A stretch of 64,000 nt of DNA from Flavobacteriales bacterium (GTDB lineage: Bacteria; Bacteroidota; Bacteroidia; Flavobacteriales_D; Sanyastnellaceae): the NCBI GenBank assembly GCA_029238785.1, contig JAQWFN010000003.1, forward strand, positions 20,010 through 84,009, in the 5' to 3' direction. The notes under the pieces were generated by a model. The model searched no databases. It saw nothing but the letters and a program-made list of their open reading frames with translations, and was not told the origin of the DNA. Positions 51,340-59,097 of the stretch are shown one piece after another (position 1 is the first letter of the stretch; each line of letters starts with the position of its first letter). The position numbers and the translations under genes were made by a program.

Positions 51340-52796
51340 TGTTTCAATAACAACACGTGAAAAACGGTGGAAACACCCGGCTCACTTTCAAACCAAATTT
51401 CGCCGCCACTTTGTTCTATGATGTTCTTCACCATGGCCAAGCCTAATCCTGTGCCTGTAGATTTTGTTGTGAAATTGGGTACAAATATGCTGCTCCGCTG
51501 ATCTTTACTAATTCCTACTCCATTGTCTTGAATGAAGATATGATAGCGCTCGCCTTCATCATTTAAAACAACATTTATTTGTCCGTCAGCGACCTCAGAT
51601 AAGGCTTGCACTGCATTCTTAACCAGATTATTGAACACACGATTTAACTGATCTTTATCTGCTCTAACCAACAAGTTCTGTTTGTCTGTGGTGTTCACAA
51701 AATGCAAATTGATGTTGGGCGTGTTAGAATACAGCTCAACCACTCCGTTCAGCACGTCCAATAGATCAACATCTGCCCACTGGGCCTTTGGCATTTTCGC
51801 AAAGTGTGAGAATTCTGTTGCAATGTTAGAAAGTGTATCGATTTGATCAATCATGGTCTTGGAGAACTGCTTTAATTTCTCTTGAATTTCCTTAGGATTA
51901 GCACTTAGACTGCGCTCTAAATGTTGAACCCTCAGCTTCATAGGCGTAAGGGGATTCTTAATTTCATGAGCTACTTGCTTTGCCATTTCTCTCCAAGCGC
52001 TTTCCCGCTCACTTTTGGCGAGCAAATTGGCACTGTTCTTCACCTCTAAAAGCATCTTGTTGTACTGATCAACCAAAACACCAATTTCGTCTCCACCTTC
52101 CCATAGAATTGGTTCATTCTCTTGTGATAAATCGATTTTCTTCATTCTCGATGCAATGTTTTGAAGCGACTTAGTGATGTAATTGCTCAAGAAATAGGCA
52201 AGCACCGAAGCCACTAAAAACAGCCCCACATAAATCTTCGTTAACTGACCCATAAAGCGGCGAAGTTCACCGTCATCGATGTTCTTTTTATCATATTTCA
52301 CATTAACCACCGCGATTTTGCGATTCGAACGATCCAATAAGTACCAATACACCAAGTAAAATTCTTGACCACTGATTTCCTTTTGAATCACTGGGCGGGT
52401 ATTGCCTGTGGATAACTGCTTCAATACGGTATAATCCATGCTCAGGTCAAAGCCCAAAACATCAAAACGCTCCTCTGCACTGGAGATTAATAAATTGCCC
52501 TTTAAGTCATAGAGATTAACTGATAAAGAATGCACGTCTGCAAGCTCAACGATCACCTCACTGAAAACAAGTGCCAAACTATCTCGAGAAATACTTCCGC
52601 CGTTCTCCTCTAGAAAATAGCTCATGCTTGTTTGTAGCGCCTGCTCTTTACGCTCTAATCGCTCTTGATTGTATCTATCGTTCTCCGTTTTGAAATTGTA
52701 ATACGCCGTAACTCCTGTAAGCACAAAAGAAACGATGATCAGCATGAGCATCGAGAAGTAGATTCGCTGACGAAAAGAAAAACGAAGTTTAGACAT
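51315..52796 (-). CDS. Sensor histidine kinase with HAMP domain
   Basis: A 493-residue membrane kinase: transmembrane helix 1 (about 11-32), a periplasmic sensor of about 150 residues, transmembrane helix 2 (about 187-206), HAMP (about 206-258), the phosphoacceptor His277 in AHEIKNPLTPMK, and an ATPase domain with N-box NLVKNAVQAL, DNGVGI and GTGLGLA. The architecture resembles NtrY-type kinases. No response regulator is adjacent, so it is an orphan in this window. ATG 52796 places the first helix close to the N terminus. It lies downstream of the ATP synthase operon but is separated from it by a terminator. Confidence 0.9.
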   Translation of the reverse strand: MSKLRFSFRQRIYFSMLMLIIVSFVLTGVTAYYNFKTENDRYNQERLERKEQALQTSMSYFLEENGGSISRDSLALVFSEVIVELADVHSLSVNLYDLKGNLLISSAEERFDVLGFDLSMDYTVLKQLSTGNTRPVIQKEISGQEFYLVYWYLLDRSNRKIAVVNVKYDKKNIDDGELRRFMGQLTKIYVGLFLVASVLAYFLSNYITKSLQNIASRMKKIDLSQENEPILWEGGDEIGVLVDQYNKMLLEVKNSANLLAKSERESAWREMAKQVAHEIKNPLTPMKLRVQHLERSLSANPKEIQEKLKQFSKTMIDQIDTLSNIATEFSHFAKMPKAQWADVDLLDVLNGVVELYSNTPNINLHFVNTTDKQNLLVRADKDQLNRVFNNLVKNAVQALSEVADGQINVVLNDEGERYHIFIQDNGVGISKDQRSSIFVPNFTTKSTGTGLGLAMVKNIIEQSGGEIWFESEPGVSTVFHVLLLKHQSKDDNG

Positions 52797-52850
52797 TGGC
52801 GACAAGTTAATAAAGTCTGAGTTTGTCTTGCTCACAAAAATGATGCACAA

Positions 52851-52880
52851 AAAAAACGCTCAGTTTTAGGCTGAGCGTTT
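52851..52880 (-). terminator. Terminator of the ATP synthase operon
   Basis: On the minus strand the hairpin AAACGCTCAG / CTGAGCGTTT, with a CCTAAAA loop, is followed by eight T residues. It ends transcription after atpG, 19 bases beyond its stop, before the histidine kinase gene. Confidence 0.9.
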
Positions 52881-52898
52881 CTTTTAAATATTCTGTTC

Positions 52899-53771
52899 TT
52901 AACCGTTGAGGGCTTCCGCTCCACCAACAATTTCGAGAATTTCATTTGTAATAGCTGCTTGACGGGCTTTGTTATAACGCAATTTAAGATCATTTACGAG
53001 GTCTTTTGCGTTATCCGTTGCCTTGTGCATTGCTGTCATTCGAGCACCGTGTTCAGCAGCGTTTGAATCTAGCAGGCCTTTAAACAACTGAACTTTCAAA
53101 GAATTTGGGATAATACGTTCCACAATTTCTTCTCTTGAAGGCTCGAATATGTACTCTACAGAACTTGATGAAGTAGAAGCTGTTTGCTGAATTGGTAAAA
53201 ACTGTTCGTTCTGCACCTCTTGGCTTGCAGCGTTCTTAAACTGGTTATATACCATCACCACTTTATCCCAACGGCGATCTACAAACTGATCCATAATGGT
53301 TTCAGCAATTGCAGCAACGTTTGTAAAGCTCAGATCATCAAAAATCTCATACGGATGATCTCCATAACCATCTGTAAAAACGCCAGTACGACTTTTGTAA
53401 TAATCGTTGGCTTTCTTACCTAGAGGAAGAATACTAAACTTCATGTGACTATTGTCTGCCATGTAGCTGTTTACCTCCTTAATGATGTTGTTATTGAAAC
53501 CTCCACAAAGACCTCTGTTTGAGGTAATGGCAACAATTAGGACATTATTTCCATTGCGCTGTTCAGAGTACACTCCTTCTGAAGCATCTAAGCTTGCACT
53601 AACGTTAGATAGAATCTCTTGAAGTTTTTGAGCGTAAGGGCGCATAGCAGTGATCGCATCTTGTGCTCTCCTCAACTTTGCTGCAGAAACCATCTTCATC
53701 GCAGAAGTGATTTGCATCGTCGACTGCACTGATGTGATTCTATTACGTACCTCTTTTAATCCACCTGCCAT
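52899..53771 (-). CDS. atpG: ATP synthase subunit gamma
   Basis: The 290-residue central rotor stalk of F1. The N-terminal helix has KEVRNRITSVQSTMQITSAMKMVSAAKL, and the conserved Rossmann-like middle contains SNRGLCGGFN; the C-terminal helix NKARQAAITNEILEIVGGAEAL inserts into the alpha-beta ring. Spacing to atpA is 18 bases. The gene ends the six-gene operon; beta and epsilon subunits would be encoded elsewhere. Confidence 0.97.
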   Translation of the reverse strand: MAGGLKEVRNRITSVQSTMQITSAMKMVSAAKLRRAQDAITAMRPYAQKLQEILSNVSASLDASEGVYSEQRNGNNVLIVAITSNRGLCGGFNNNIIKEVNSYMADNSHMKFSILPLGKKANDYYKSRTGVFTDGYGDHPYEIFDDLSFTNVAAIAETIMDQFVDRRWDKVVMVYNQFKNAASQEVQNEQFLPIQQTASTSSSSVEYIFEPSREEIVERIIPNSLKVQLFKGLLDSNAAEHGARMTAMHKATDNAKDLVNDLKLRYNKARQAAITNEILEIVGGAEALNG

Positions 53772-53789
53772 TTCTAAGCGCTTATCTTA

Positions 53790-55364
53790 TTAGTACTTCG
53801 AAGTCAATTCCTTAGCAGCTTCAGCTAATGTGTTCGTTATTTCGTCAGTAAGCTTACCTGCCTTAAGTGATGCAAGAACATCTGCATGCTTGCTTCTCAT
53901 GAACGACAAGAATTCTTTTTCAAAGGCCTTCACTTGATTTACTGGAACTTTAGAAAGCATTCCTTTAGTTCCTAGGTAAATGATTGCGATTTGCTCTTCA
54001 ACACGCATTGGAGAGTTTTGGCCTTGCTTCAAGATTTCCACGTTACGTGCACCTTTGTCAAGAACGGCCTTTGTTGCTTCATCCAAATCCGAACCGAATT
54101 TAGAGAAAGCTTCAAGCTCACGGTATTGTGCTTGGTCGAGTTTCAATGTACCCGCTACCTTTTTCATCGACTTAATCTGTGCAGAACCACCAACACGAGA
54201 TACCGAGATACCTACGTTAATTGCCGGACGAACACCGCTCAAGAACAAGTTCGATTCGAGGAAGATTTGACCATCAGTAATCGAAATTACGTTGGTTGGG
54301 ATATATGCAGAAACGTCACCTGCTTGTGTTTCAATAATTGGAAGTGCAGTTAATGAACCACCACCTTTAACCATGCCTTTCAAAGACGCTGGAAGGTCGT
54401 TCATTTGCGCTGCGATCTCATCAGAGTTGATCACCTTCGCTGCACGCTCAAGAAGTCTTGAGTGGAGGAAGAATACATCTCCTGGGTATGCCTCACGACC
54501 TGGCGGACGACGAAGCAAGAGAGATACCTCACGGTAGGCAACTGCTTGTTTAGACAAATCATCATAAACAATTAAAGCAGGATGCCCCGTATCTCGGAAG
54601 AACTCCCCAATCGCAGCACCAGTAAATGGCGCGTAGAATTGGATTGGTGCAGGCTCAGCAGCAGATGCAGCAACAACTACTGTGTAAGGCATTGCCCCGT
54701 TTTCTTCCAATGTTTTTACGATACCGGCAACTGTAGATCCTTTTTGACCAATGGCCACATAGATACAGAATACAGGCTCACCTCTATCGTAGAATTCTTT
54801 TTGGTTGATGATCGTATCAAGGGCAACTGTTGTTTTCCCTGTTTGACGGTCACCAATAATCAACTCACGTTGTCCACGTCCAATTGGAATCATCGCATCG
54901 ATAGATTTGATTCCTGTTTGAAGTGGTTCGTTTACCGGTTGACGGAAAATTACCCCTGGCGCTTTACGCTCAATAGGCATTTCGAAAAGGTCTCCTTGAA
55001 TTGGTCCTTTACCGTCGATTGGCTCACCAAGCGTGTTTACTACACGTCCGAGAAGGCCTTTACCTGCTTTAATAGAGGCAATTTGACGGGTTCTTTTTAC
55101 AGAAGAACCTTCTTTAAGATGTCCTGAAGGTCCGAGCAATACGACACCAACGTTATCTTCTTCAAGGTTAAGAGCGATACCTCTTACACCGTTTTCAAAT
55201 TCAACGAGCTCTCCTGATTGAACGTTTGACAAACCGTAAACACGAGCGATACCATCACCTACTTGAAGGATGGTACCTACTTCTTCCAATTCAGTGGCCG
55301 ATTTGAATCCGGCCAATTGCTCTTTAAGGATAGCAGATACTTCTGCTGGTTTAACTTCAGCCAT
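53790..55364 (-). CDS. atpA: ATP synthase subunit alpha
   Basis: The 524-residue regulatory nucleotide-binding subunit of F1. It contains the P-loop GDRQTGKT (about 171-178), [23 protein letters not shown] and the catalytic arginine-finger region [11 protein letters not shown]. The length is the family norm. It is preceded by atpH with a 50-base gap. Confidence 0.98.
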   Translation of the reverse strand: MAEVKPAEVSAILKEQLAGFKSATELEEVGTILQVGDGIARVYGLSNVQSGELVEFENGVRGIALNLEEDNVGVVLLGPSGHLKEGSSVKRTRQIASIKAGKGLLGRVVNTLGEPIDGKGPIQGDLFEMPIERKAPGVIFRQPVNEPLQTGIKSIDAMIPIGRGQRELIIGDRQTGKTTVALDTIINQKEFYDRGEPVFCIYVAIGQKGSTVAGIVKTLEENGAMPYTVVVAASAAEPAPIQFYAPFTGAAIGEFFRDTGHPALIVYDDLSKQAVAYREVSLLLRRPPGREAYPGDVFFLHSRLLERAAKVINSDEIAAQMNDLPASLKGMVKGGGSLTALPIIETQAGDVSAYIPTNVISITDGQIFLESNLFLSGVRPAINVGISVSRVGGSAQIKSMKKVAGTLKLDQAQYRELEAFSKFGSDLDEATKAVLDKGARNVEILKQGQNSPMRVEEQIAIIYLGTKGMLSKVPVNQVKAFEKEFLSFMRSKHADVLASLKAGKLTDEITNTLAEAAKELTSKY

Positions 55365-55414
55365 GTTTGACTTCGTTTATGCCCGAAGGCAGTTTGTGTA
55401 CTACAATAAACCTT

Positions 55415-55954
55415 TTAGTTTACTGAAAAGTCTTGTCTCAATTTTCTAAACCTCGCTAGAACAGAGGCATCAATCATGCTATCATCCACTCTAAGGATGA
55501 AACCACCAATAATACTTGGGTCGATTTTCTCCGTCAACTCCACCTCGCCCGGTTTGATCTTCTGAACCATTCCCAAGAGCTCCGTTTTCGCAGCTGCTGT
55601 GAGTGGGCTTGCAGAAGTAACAATTGCTTGGTGAATGTTACGACGTTCTTTTACTAAGGCAATGAATCGATCTGCGATTGCCAAAAGATCTCCCTCACGC
55701 CCCTTGCGGGTAATGAGTTGAACGAAATCCTTAGAAATATCACTTATCTTATCACCAAAGATTGCCATCAACACCTTTTCCTTCTTGGCCGTGTCTACAA
55801 CAGGGCTAGAAAGTAACATTACCAACTCTTGGTTTGCCTTTATCGTGTTTTCGATAAGCGACATATCAGCCATGGCGGCATCAACAGCACCTTTCGATTC
55901 AGCGAGCTCCATGAGCGACTTGGCATAACGTATGGCTACTTTTGGATAATTCAT
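55415..55954 (-). CDS. atpH: ATP synthase subunit delta
   Basis: The 179-residue peripheral stalk subunit joining F1 to the b dimer. The helical N-terminal domain begins NYPKVAIRYAKSLMELA and the C-terminal part has the conserved IIGGFILRVDDSMIDASVLARFRKL. It is only 4 bases after atpF. Confidence 0.95.
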   Translation of the reverse strand: MNYPKVAIRYAKSLMELAESKGAVDAAMADMSLIENTIKANQELVMLLSSPVVDTAKKEKVLMAIFGDKISDISKDFVQLITRKGREGDLLAIADRFIALVKERRNIHQAIVTSASPLTAAAKTELLGMVQKIKPGEVELTEKIDPSIIGGFILRVDDSMIDASVLARFRKLRQDFSVN

Positions 55955-55958
55955 AGCA

Positions 55959-56456
55959 TTAATTCAAATCGACGTCTTGCATCAAAACAGCAACAAGTTT
56001 CTCTTGTTCTCCTTGATCAGACAATCGTTCCTTTACTACCTTTTCTGCAATTTCGAGCGAAAGTGTAGCAACTTGGTTTTTCAATTCAACCATCGCGCTA
56101 TTCTTTTCATTCTCGATGGCAACACGCGCATTTTCGATCATTTTGTCTGCTTCCACTCTGGCCGCGGCCTTTGCTTCTGCAATCATCTGATCTCCCATTC
56201 CGCGAGCCTCCTGAAGAACCTTGTCTCTTTCGATGCGAGCTTCCTTCAACAAACGCTCGTTGTCTGCATTAAGGTTCGCCATATCTTCGCGCGCCTTTTC
56301 TGCTTCCTTCAAGCTTTTCTCGATGGATTCTTCACGCTCGTTTAAGGCCTTCAATATTGGCTTCCATGCCATCTTCTTTAACAAAAAGAGCACGACCAAA
56401 AATGCAATCGACGTCCAAAGGACCGTACCGATAGCTGGGCTTAATAAAGCATCCAT
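55959..56456 (-). CDS. atpF: ATP synthase subunit b
   Basis: The 165-residue peripheral stalk of Fo: one N-terminal transmembrane helix (about 9-27) followed by a long charged coiled coil (KPILKALNEREESIEKSL onward) that reaches F1 through delta. A single b gene is present, so the stalk is a homodimer. Confidence 0.95.
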   Translation of the reverse strand: MDALLSPAIGTVLWTSIAFLVVLFLLKKMAWKPILKALNEREESIEKSLKEAEKAREDMANLNADNERLLKEARIERDKVLQEARGMGDQMIAEAKAAARVEADKMIENARVAIENEKNSAMVELKNQVATLSLEIAEKVVKERLSDQGEQEKLVAVLMQDVDLN

Positions 56457-56530
56457 AACTCAGTTGGTTGTAATGAATAATATCTTAATAGCTGTTCAAG
56501 TAACTTTTACCTGAACACGAGCAAAGCTTA

Positions 56531-56782
56531 TTAGCTAAATGTAACCAACAAGCAAACTATCACTGCGAAAAGGGCAACACCCTCAATCAATGCAGCTGCA
56601 ACGATCATGTTCGCACGAAGGTCACCAGTTGCTTCTGGCTGACGAGCCATTGCTTCCAATGCAGATCCACCGATTCTACCGATACCCATACCTGCTGCGA
56701 TTGCTGCTACGCCTGCTCCAATTCCTGCAAGACCGTGACCAATATTTCCACCGATCTCTAATAATACTGACAAAAGTTCCAT
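56531..56782 (-). CDS. atpE: ATP synthase subunit c
   Basis: The 83-residue rotor ring subunit with two membrane helices. The ion-carrying carboxylate is Glu67 in AALIEGVALF, and the polar loop is MARQPEA. The Na+ ligand set (Gln in helix 1; Ser/Thr next to the Glu) is not seen, so proton coupling is more likely. Confidence 0.96.
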   Translation of the reverse strand: MELLSVLLEIGGNIGHGLAGIGAGVAAIAAGMGIGRIGGSALEAMARQPEATGDLRANMIVAAALIEGVALFAVIVCLLVTFS

Positions 56783-56814
56783 TTCAGTAACTTGTTTATT
56801 TGTTTGACTTTCTA

Positions 56815-58008
56815 TTAATGATGTGCCTCTTGCGTTGCATCACCGAAGTAAAGCGCTGCTAAAAGCGTAAATACAAATGCTTGAAGGAAGGCTACCAACA
56901 GCTCAATAAAGAACATGAAGACCATAAAGAGCGTAGCTCCTACTCCTACCCCGATTCCTGTTCCCATTGCTTCACCGCCCTGACCGAAAATAAAGATCAA
57001 ACTCACAAAGGCAAGTATGATAATGTGGCCTGCAGTAATGTTCGCTGTTAAACGAACCATCAACACGATTGGCTTTAATACGATACCAATCACCTCAATA
57101 GGAACAAGGATTAACTTAATTGGAAACGGTACTCCCGGAGGCCATAGTAAGTGACCCCAATAATGCTTGTTTCCAGAAAAATTCGTTACGATAAAAACAA
57201 AGAAGGCAAGCACCAAGGTTACACCAATGGTACCTGTAATATTGAAACCTCCAATGAACGGAATTAAACCCATCAAATTACAGATCCAAATAAAGAAGAA
57301 TACTGTAAGCAAGAATGGCATAAAACGGTGAGCGTGCTTCTCTCCAATTGAAGGAATAGCGATTTCGTCGCGAACAAACATCACCAAAGGTTCTATCGCG
57401 TTGCTTAAACCACTCGGTGCTTGTCCAGGGCGTTTTTTATATCCGCTAGCAGCAGTTCTAAAAATAATCACCATCAAAAACAAAACGAAAAGCAAACCAA
57501 ATACCGACTTGGTAATGGAAAAGTCTAGTGGCAGCGTGTTCAAAAGGGCAGCTTTTGCCGGAACACCTGAAGTGTCTATGTAACGTGCCTTATGTTGACG
57601 ACCCTCAAACTCAAAATGTAATGTTCCGTGCTCGTCTGTTTCCACAATTTTTCCGTGGTGCATTACAAAGTGTGCTCCATTGTTCGCAACCACATCGTGA
57701 CCGTGATGGAAAGCCGAACTCATGAAAAAATGCATTCCTTTTTCAGACTTAAGAATAACAGGAAGAGGAATAGAAACATCGCCGAAAAGGTGGATATCGT
57801 GTGCATCAGCGATGTGCTCAATGATCATGTTCCCAGCGTTGAAAGGTTCATCATCATGCCCGTGAGCGTGACCATGATCTACCGAGTGATCAGCATCATG
57901 ATGGTGTTCTCCCGTCTCGTGTTGAGCAAAGGAGGTGCTTGCAGCAAGGAAGAAGAATCCTAGCATGCAGATTGAGAGTGACTTGTAATTGTTAAACAAT
58001 GATTTCAT
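56815..58008 (-). CDS. atpB: ATP synthase subunit a with exported His-rich N-terminal extension
   Basis: A 397-residue proton-channel subunit, longer than the ~270-residue norm. The membrane core (about 170-397) has the essential Arg in VRLTANITAGH, and WPPGVPFPIKLILVPIEVIG. The first ~160 residues form an extension: a cleavable signal (LAASTSFAQ), then a histidine- and aspartate-rich stretch (HHHDADHSVDHGHAHGHDD), then a soluble part. ATG 58008 (MKSLFNNYK) is the start that gives the signal peptide. It leads the atpBEFHAG operon. Confidence 0.94.
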   Translation of the reverse strand: MKSLFNNYKSLSICMLGFFFLAASTSFAQHETGEHHHDADHSVDHGHAHGHDDEPFNAGNMIIEHIADAHDIHLFGDVSIPLPVILKSEKGMHFFMSSAFHHGHDVVANNGAHFVMHHGKIVETDEHGTLHFEFEGRQHKARYIDTSGVPAKAALLNTLPLDFSITKSVFGLLFVLFLMVIIFRTAASGYKKRPGQAPSGLSNAIEPLVMFVRDEIAIPSIGEKHAHRFMPFLLTVFFFIWICNLMGLIPFIGGFNITGTIGVTLVLAFFVFIVTNFSGNKHYWGHLLWPPGVPFPIKLILVPIEVIGIVLKPIVLMVRLTANITAGHIIILAFVSLIFIFGQGGEAMGTGIGVGVGATLFMVFMFFIELLVAFLQAFVFTLLAALYFGDATQEAHH

Positions 58009-58044
58009 CCAGCACATTGATTTTACCTTTTCGAAAAATCGATG

Positions 58045-58052
58045 CAAAATTA
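58045..58052 (-). promoter_or_regulatory. Candidate -7 box upstream of atpB
   Basis: On the minus strand TAATTTTG, 37 bases before the atpB ATG. The -33 position is occupied by the 14-base palindrome at 58061-58074 rather than TTTG. Upstream atpI-like, AtpZ and sprE genes may also read through into the operon. Confidence 0.45.
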
Positions 58053-58060
58053 CTCAATTA

Positions 58061-58074
58061 TTCACGATCGTGAA
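58061..58074. promoter_or_regulatory. Perfect 14-base palindrome upstream of atpB (possible operator)
   Basis: TTCACGATCGTGAA reads identically on both strands. It sits just upstream of the atpB -7 box where a dimeric regulator could block or recruit polymerase. No regulator is known to me for this site. Confidence 0.4.
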
Positions 58075-58111
58075 GTATATGACAGGTTTTTTTCAGAAAA
58101 GACCCGATTTT

Positions 58112-58489
58112 TTATCCCTTTCTTCGAATTTCCTTCATGGAATAACGCACGAAAACCACAGTAAAAAAGGTATATACAAGCATGGTTCCTATGGCTGTTT
58201 CTCTTTTGAAATCTGGGAATAAAAATAGACCAAGAACCACCAAAATAATTGCGCTAAATAGCTTTATTGCCACAGTACCATTAAATGCAGCTACAAATCG
58301 CGCGGGCGTTTTATCATTGTTCTTCTTAAGAATGTTAAAAAGAAGCACATTCATCAGGCCAAAAACAAGCGTAACAATGTACAGGTAGATCGGCAACTTT
58401 AAATTGGTGAAACTGTTAACAAGAAAGCAAACAACCAACAACAAAACAGTGGTGATGGCATTCGCTACTAAAAATGGTTTGGTGTTCAT
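58112..58489 (-). CDS. AtpI-like small membrane protein
   Basis: A 125-residue integral membrane protein with four predicted helices (for example FLVANAITTVLLLVVCFLV, and LFSAIILVVLGLFLF). Its place between AtpZ and atpB and its size resemble AtpI/UncI, which helps c-ring assembly or carries Mg2+/Ca2+, but the sequence is divergent. Its ATG overlaps the AtpZ stop by four bases, so it is translated with it. Confidence 0.75.
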   Translation of the reverse strand: MNTKPFLVANAITTVLLLVVCFLVNSFTNLKLPIYLYIVTLVFGLMNVLLFNILKKNNDKTPARFVAAFNGTVAIKLFSAIILVVLGLFLFPDFKRETAIGTMLVYTFFTVVFVRYSMKEIRRKG

Positions 58490-58692
58490 CTGTTTTTAGA
58501 TAGGTCTTTAATTACGTAGTACAAGGCTAAGGAAACCCCTAGTAGTGATCCTACCATGGTATACCACGGTGTTTTATTCTCGAACTTGCTGTCGAGCTCT
58601 CTTCCGCCCAATACGCCAATAAGTATGATGGTGGCCATAGAAAAGGCCATCCCTGAAAACCTCAGAAAAGCCTTAGGCGGTTTTTTCGTCAA
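58486..58692 (-). CDS. AtpZ/AtpI-family protein
   Basis: A 68-residue membrane protein with two helices (MAFSMATIILIGVLGGREL and WYTMVGSLLGVSLALYYVIKDL). The GGRELDSKF turn and short length are typical of AtpZ, a Fo accessory that can act with AtpI in cation transport or c-ring assembly. It overlaps the bactofilin gene end by 20 bases. Confidence 0.85.
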   Translation of the reverse strand: MTKKPPKAFLRFSGMAFSMATIILIGVLGGRELDSKFENKTPWYTMVGSLLGVSLALYYVIKDLSKNR

Positions 58693-59095
58693 GTTGACCT
58701 GATTTAGACTGATTGCTCGACTTAATGTCTTTCACCTTTGTTCCCAAATAACATGTACCGCTTAATTCAGCGCCTGTTTCAATAGATAGTTGTCCGTAAT
58801 AAACTTCACCCTCCACTTTTGCGGTGGCTTTTAGAGCAACCTTTTCACGTGCAACGAGTTTTCCGTTAAGTGAACCTTCTATTTCACAATCTCCGCAACT
58901 CACCGTTCCTTCAATGTGTCCTTTTACACCTATCACCAAACGACCAGTTGACTCAAGGTTTCCTTTGAACGTTCCGTCAATTCTAATGTTGCTTTCGCAA
59001 AAAATATCTCCTTCGAAACGGGTTCCCTCAACGATTCTATTGATCGCGTTGTCCGTAGCTTCTGTTTGTCTAGCCATGCCTCTATTCTTTCTCAT
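58673..59095 (-). CDS. Bactofilin (polymer-forming cytoskeletal protein)
   Basis: A 140-residue protein with a central bactofilin beta-helix (about 20-115) made of short repeats such as GTRFEGDIFCESNIRIDG, GHIEGTVSCGDCEIEG and ATAKVEGEVYYGQLSIETG, flanked by short disordered ends. Bactofilins self-assemble into filaments at the membrane and guide cell-wall enzymes. ATG 59095 is preferred over TTG at 59101. It starts 2 bases after the SprE gene stops and leads into AtpZ, a gene order I recall from other Flavobacteriia. Confidence 0.92.
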   Translation of the reverse strand: MRKNRGMARQTEATDNAINRIVEGTRFEGDIFCESNIRIDGTFKGNLESTGRLVIGVKGHIEGTVSCGDCEIEGSLNGKLVAREKVALKATAKVEGEVYYGQLSIETGAELSGTCYLGTKVKDIKSSNQSKSGQLDEKTA

Positions 59096-59097
59096 TT

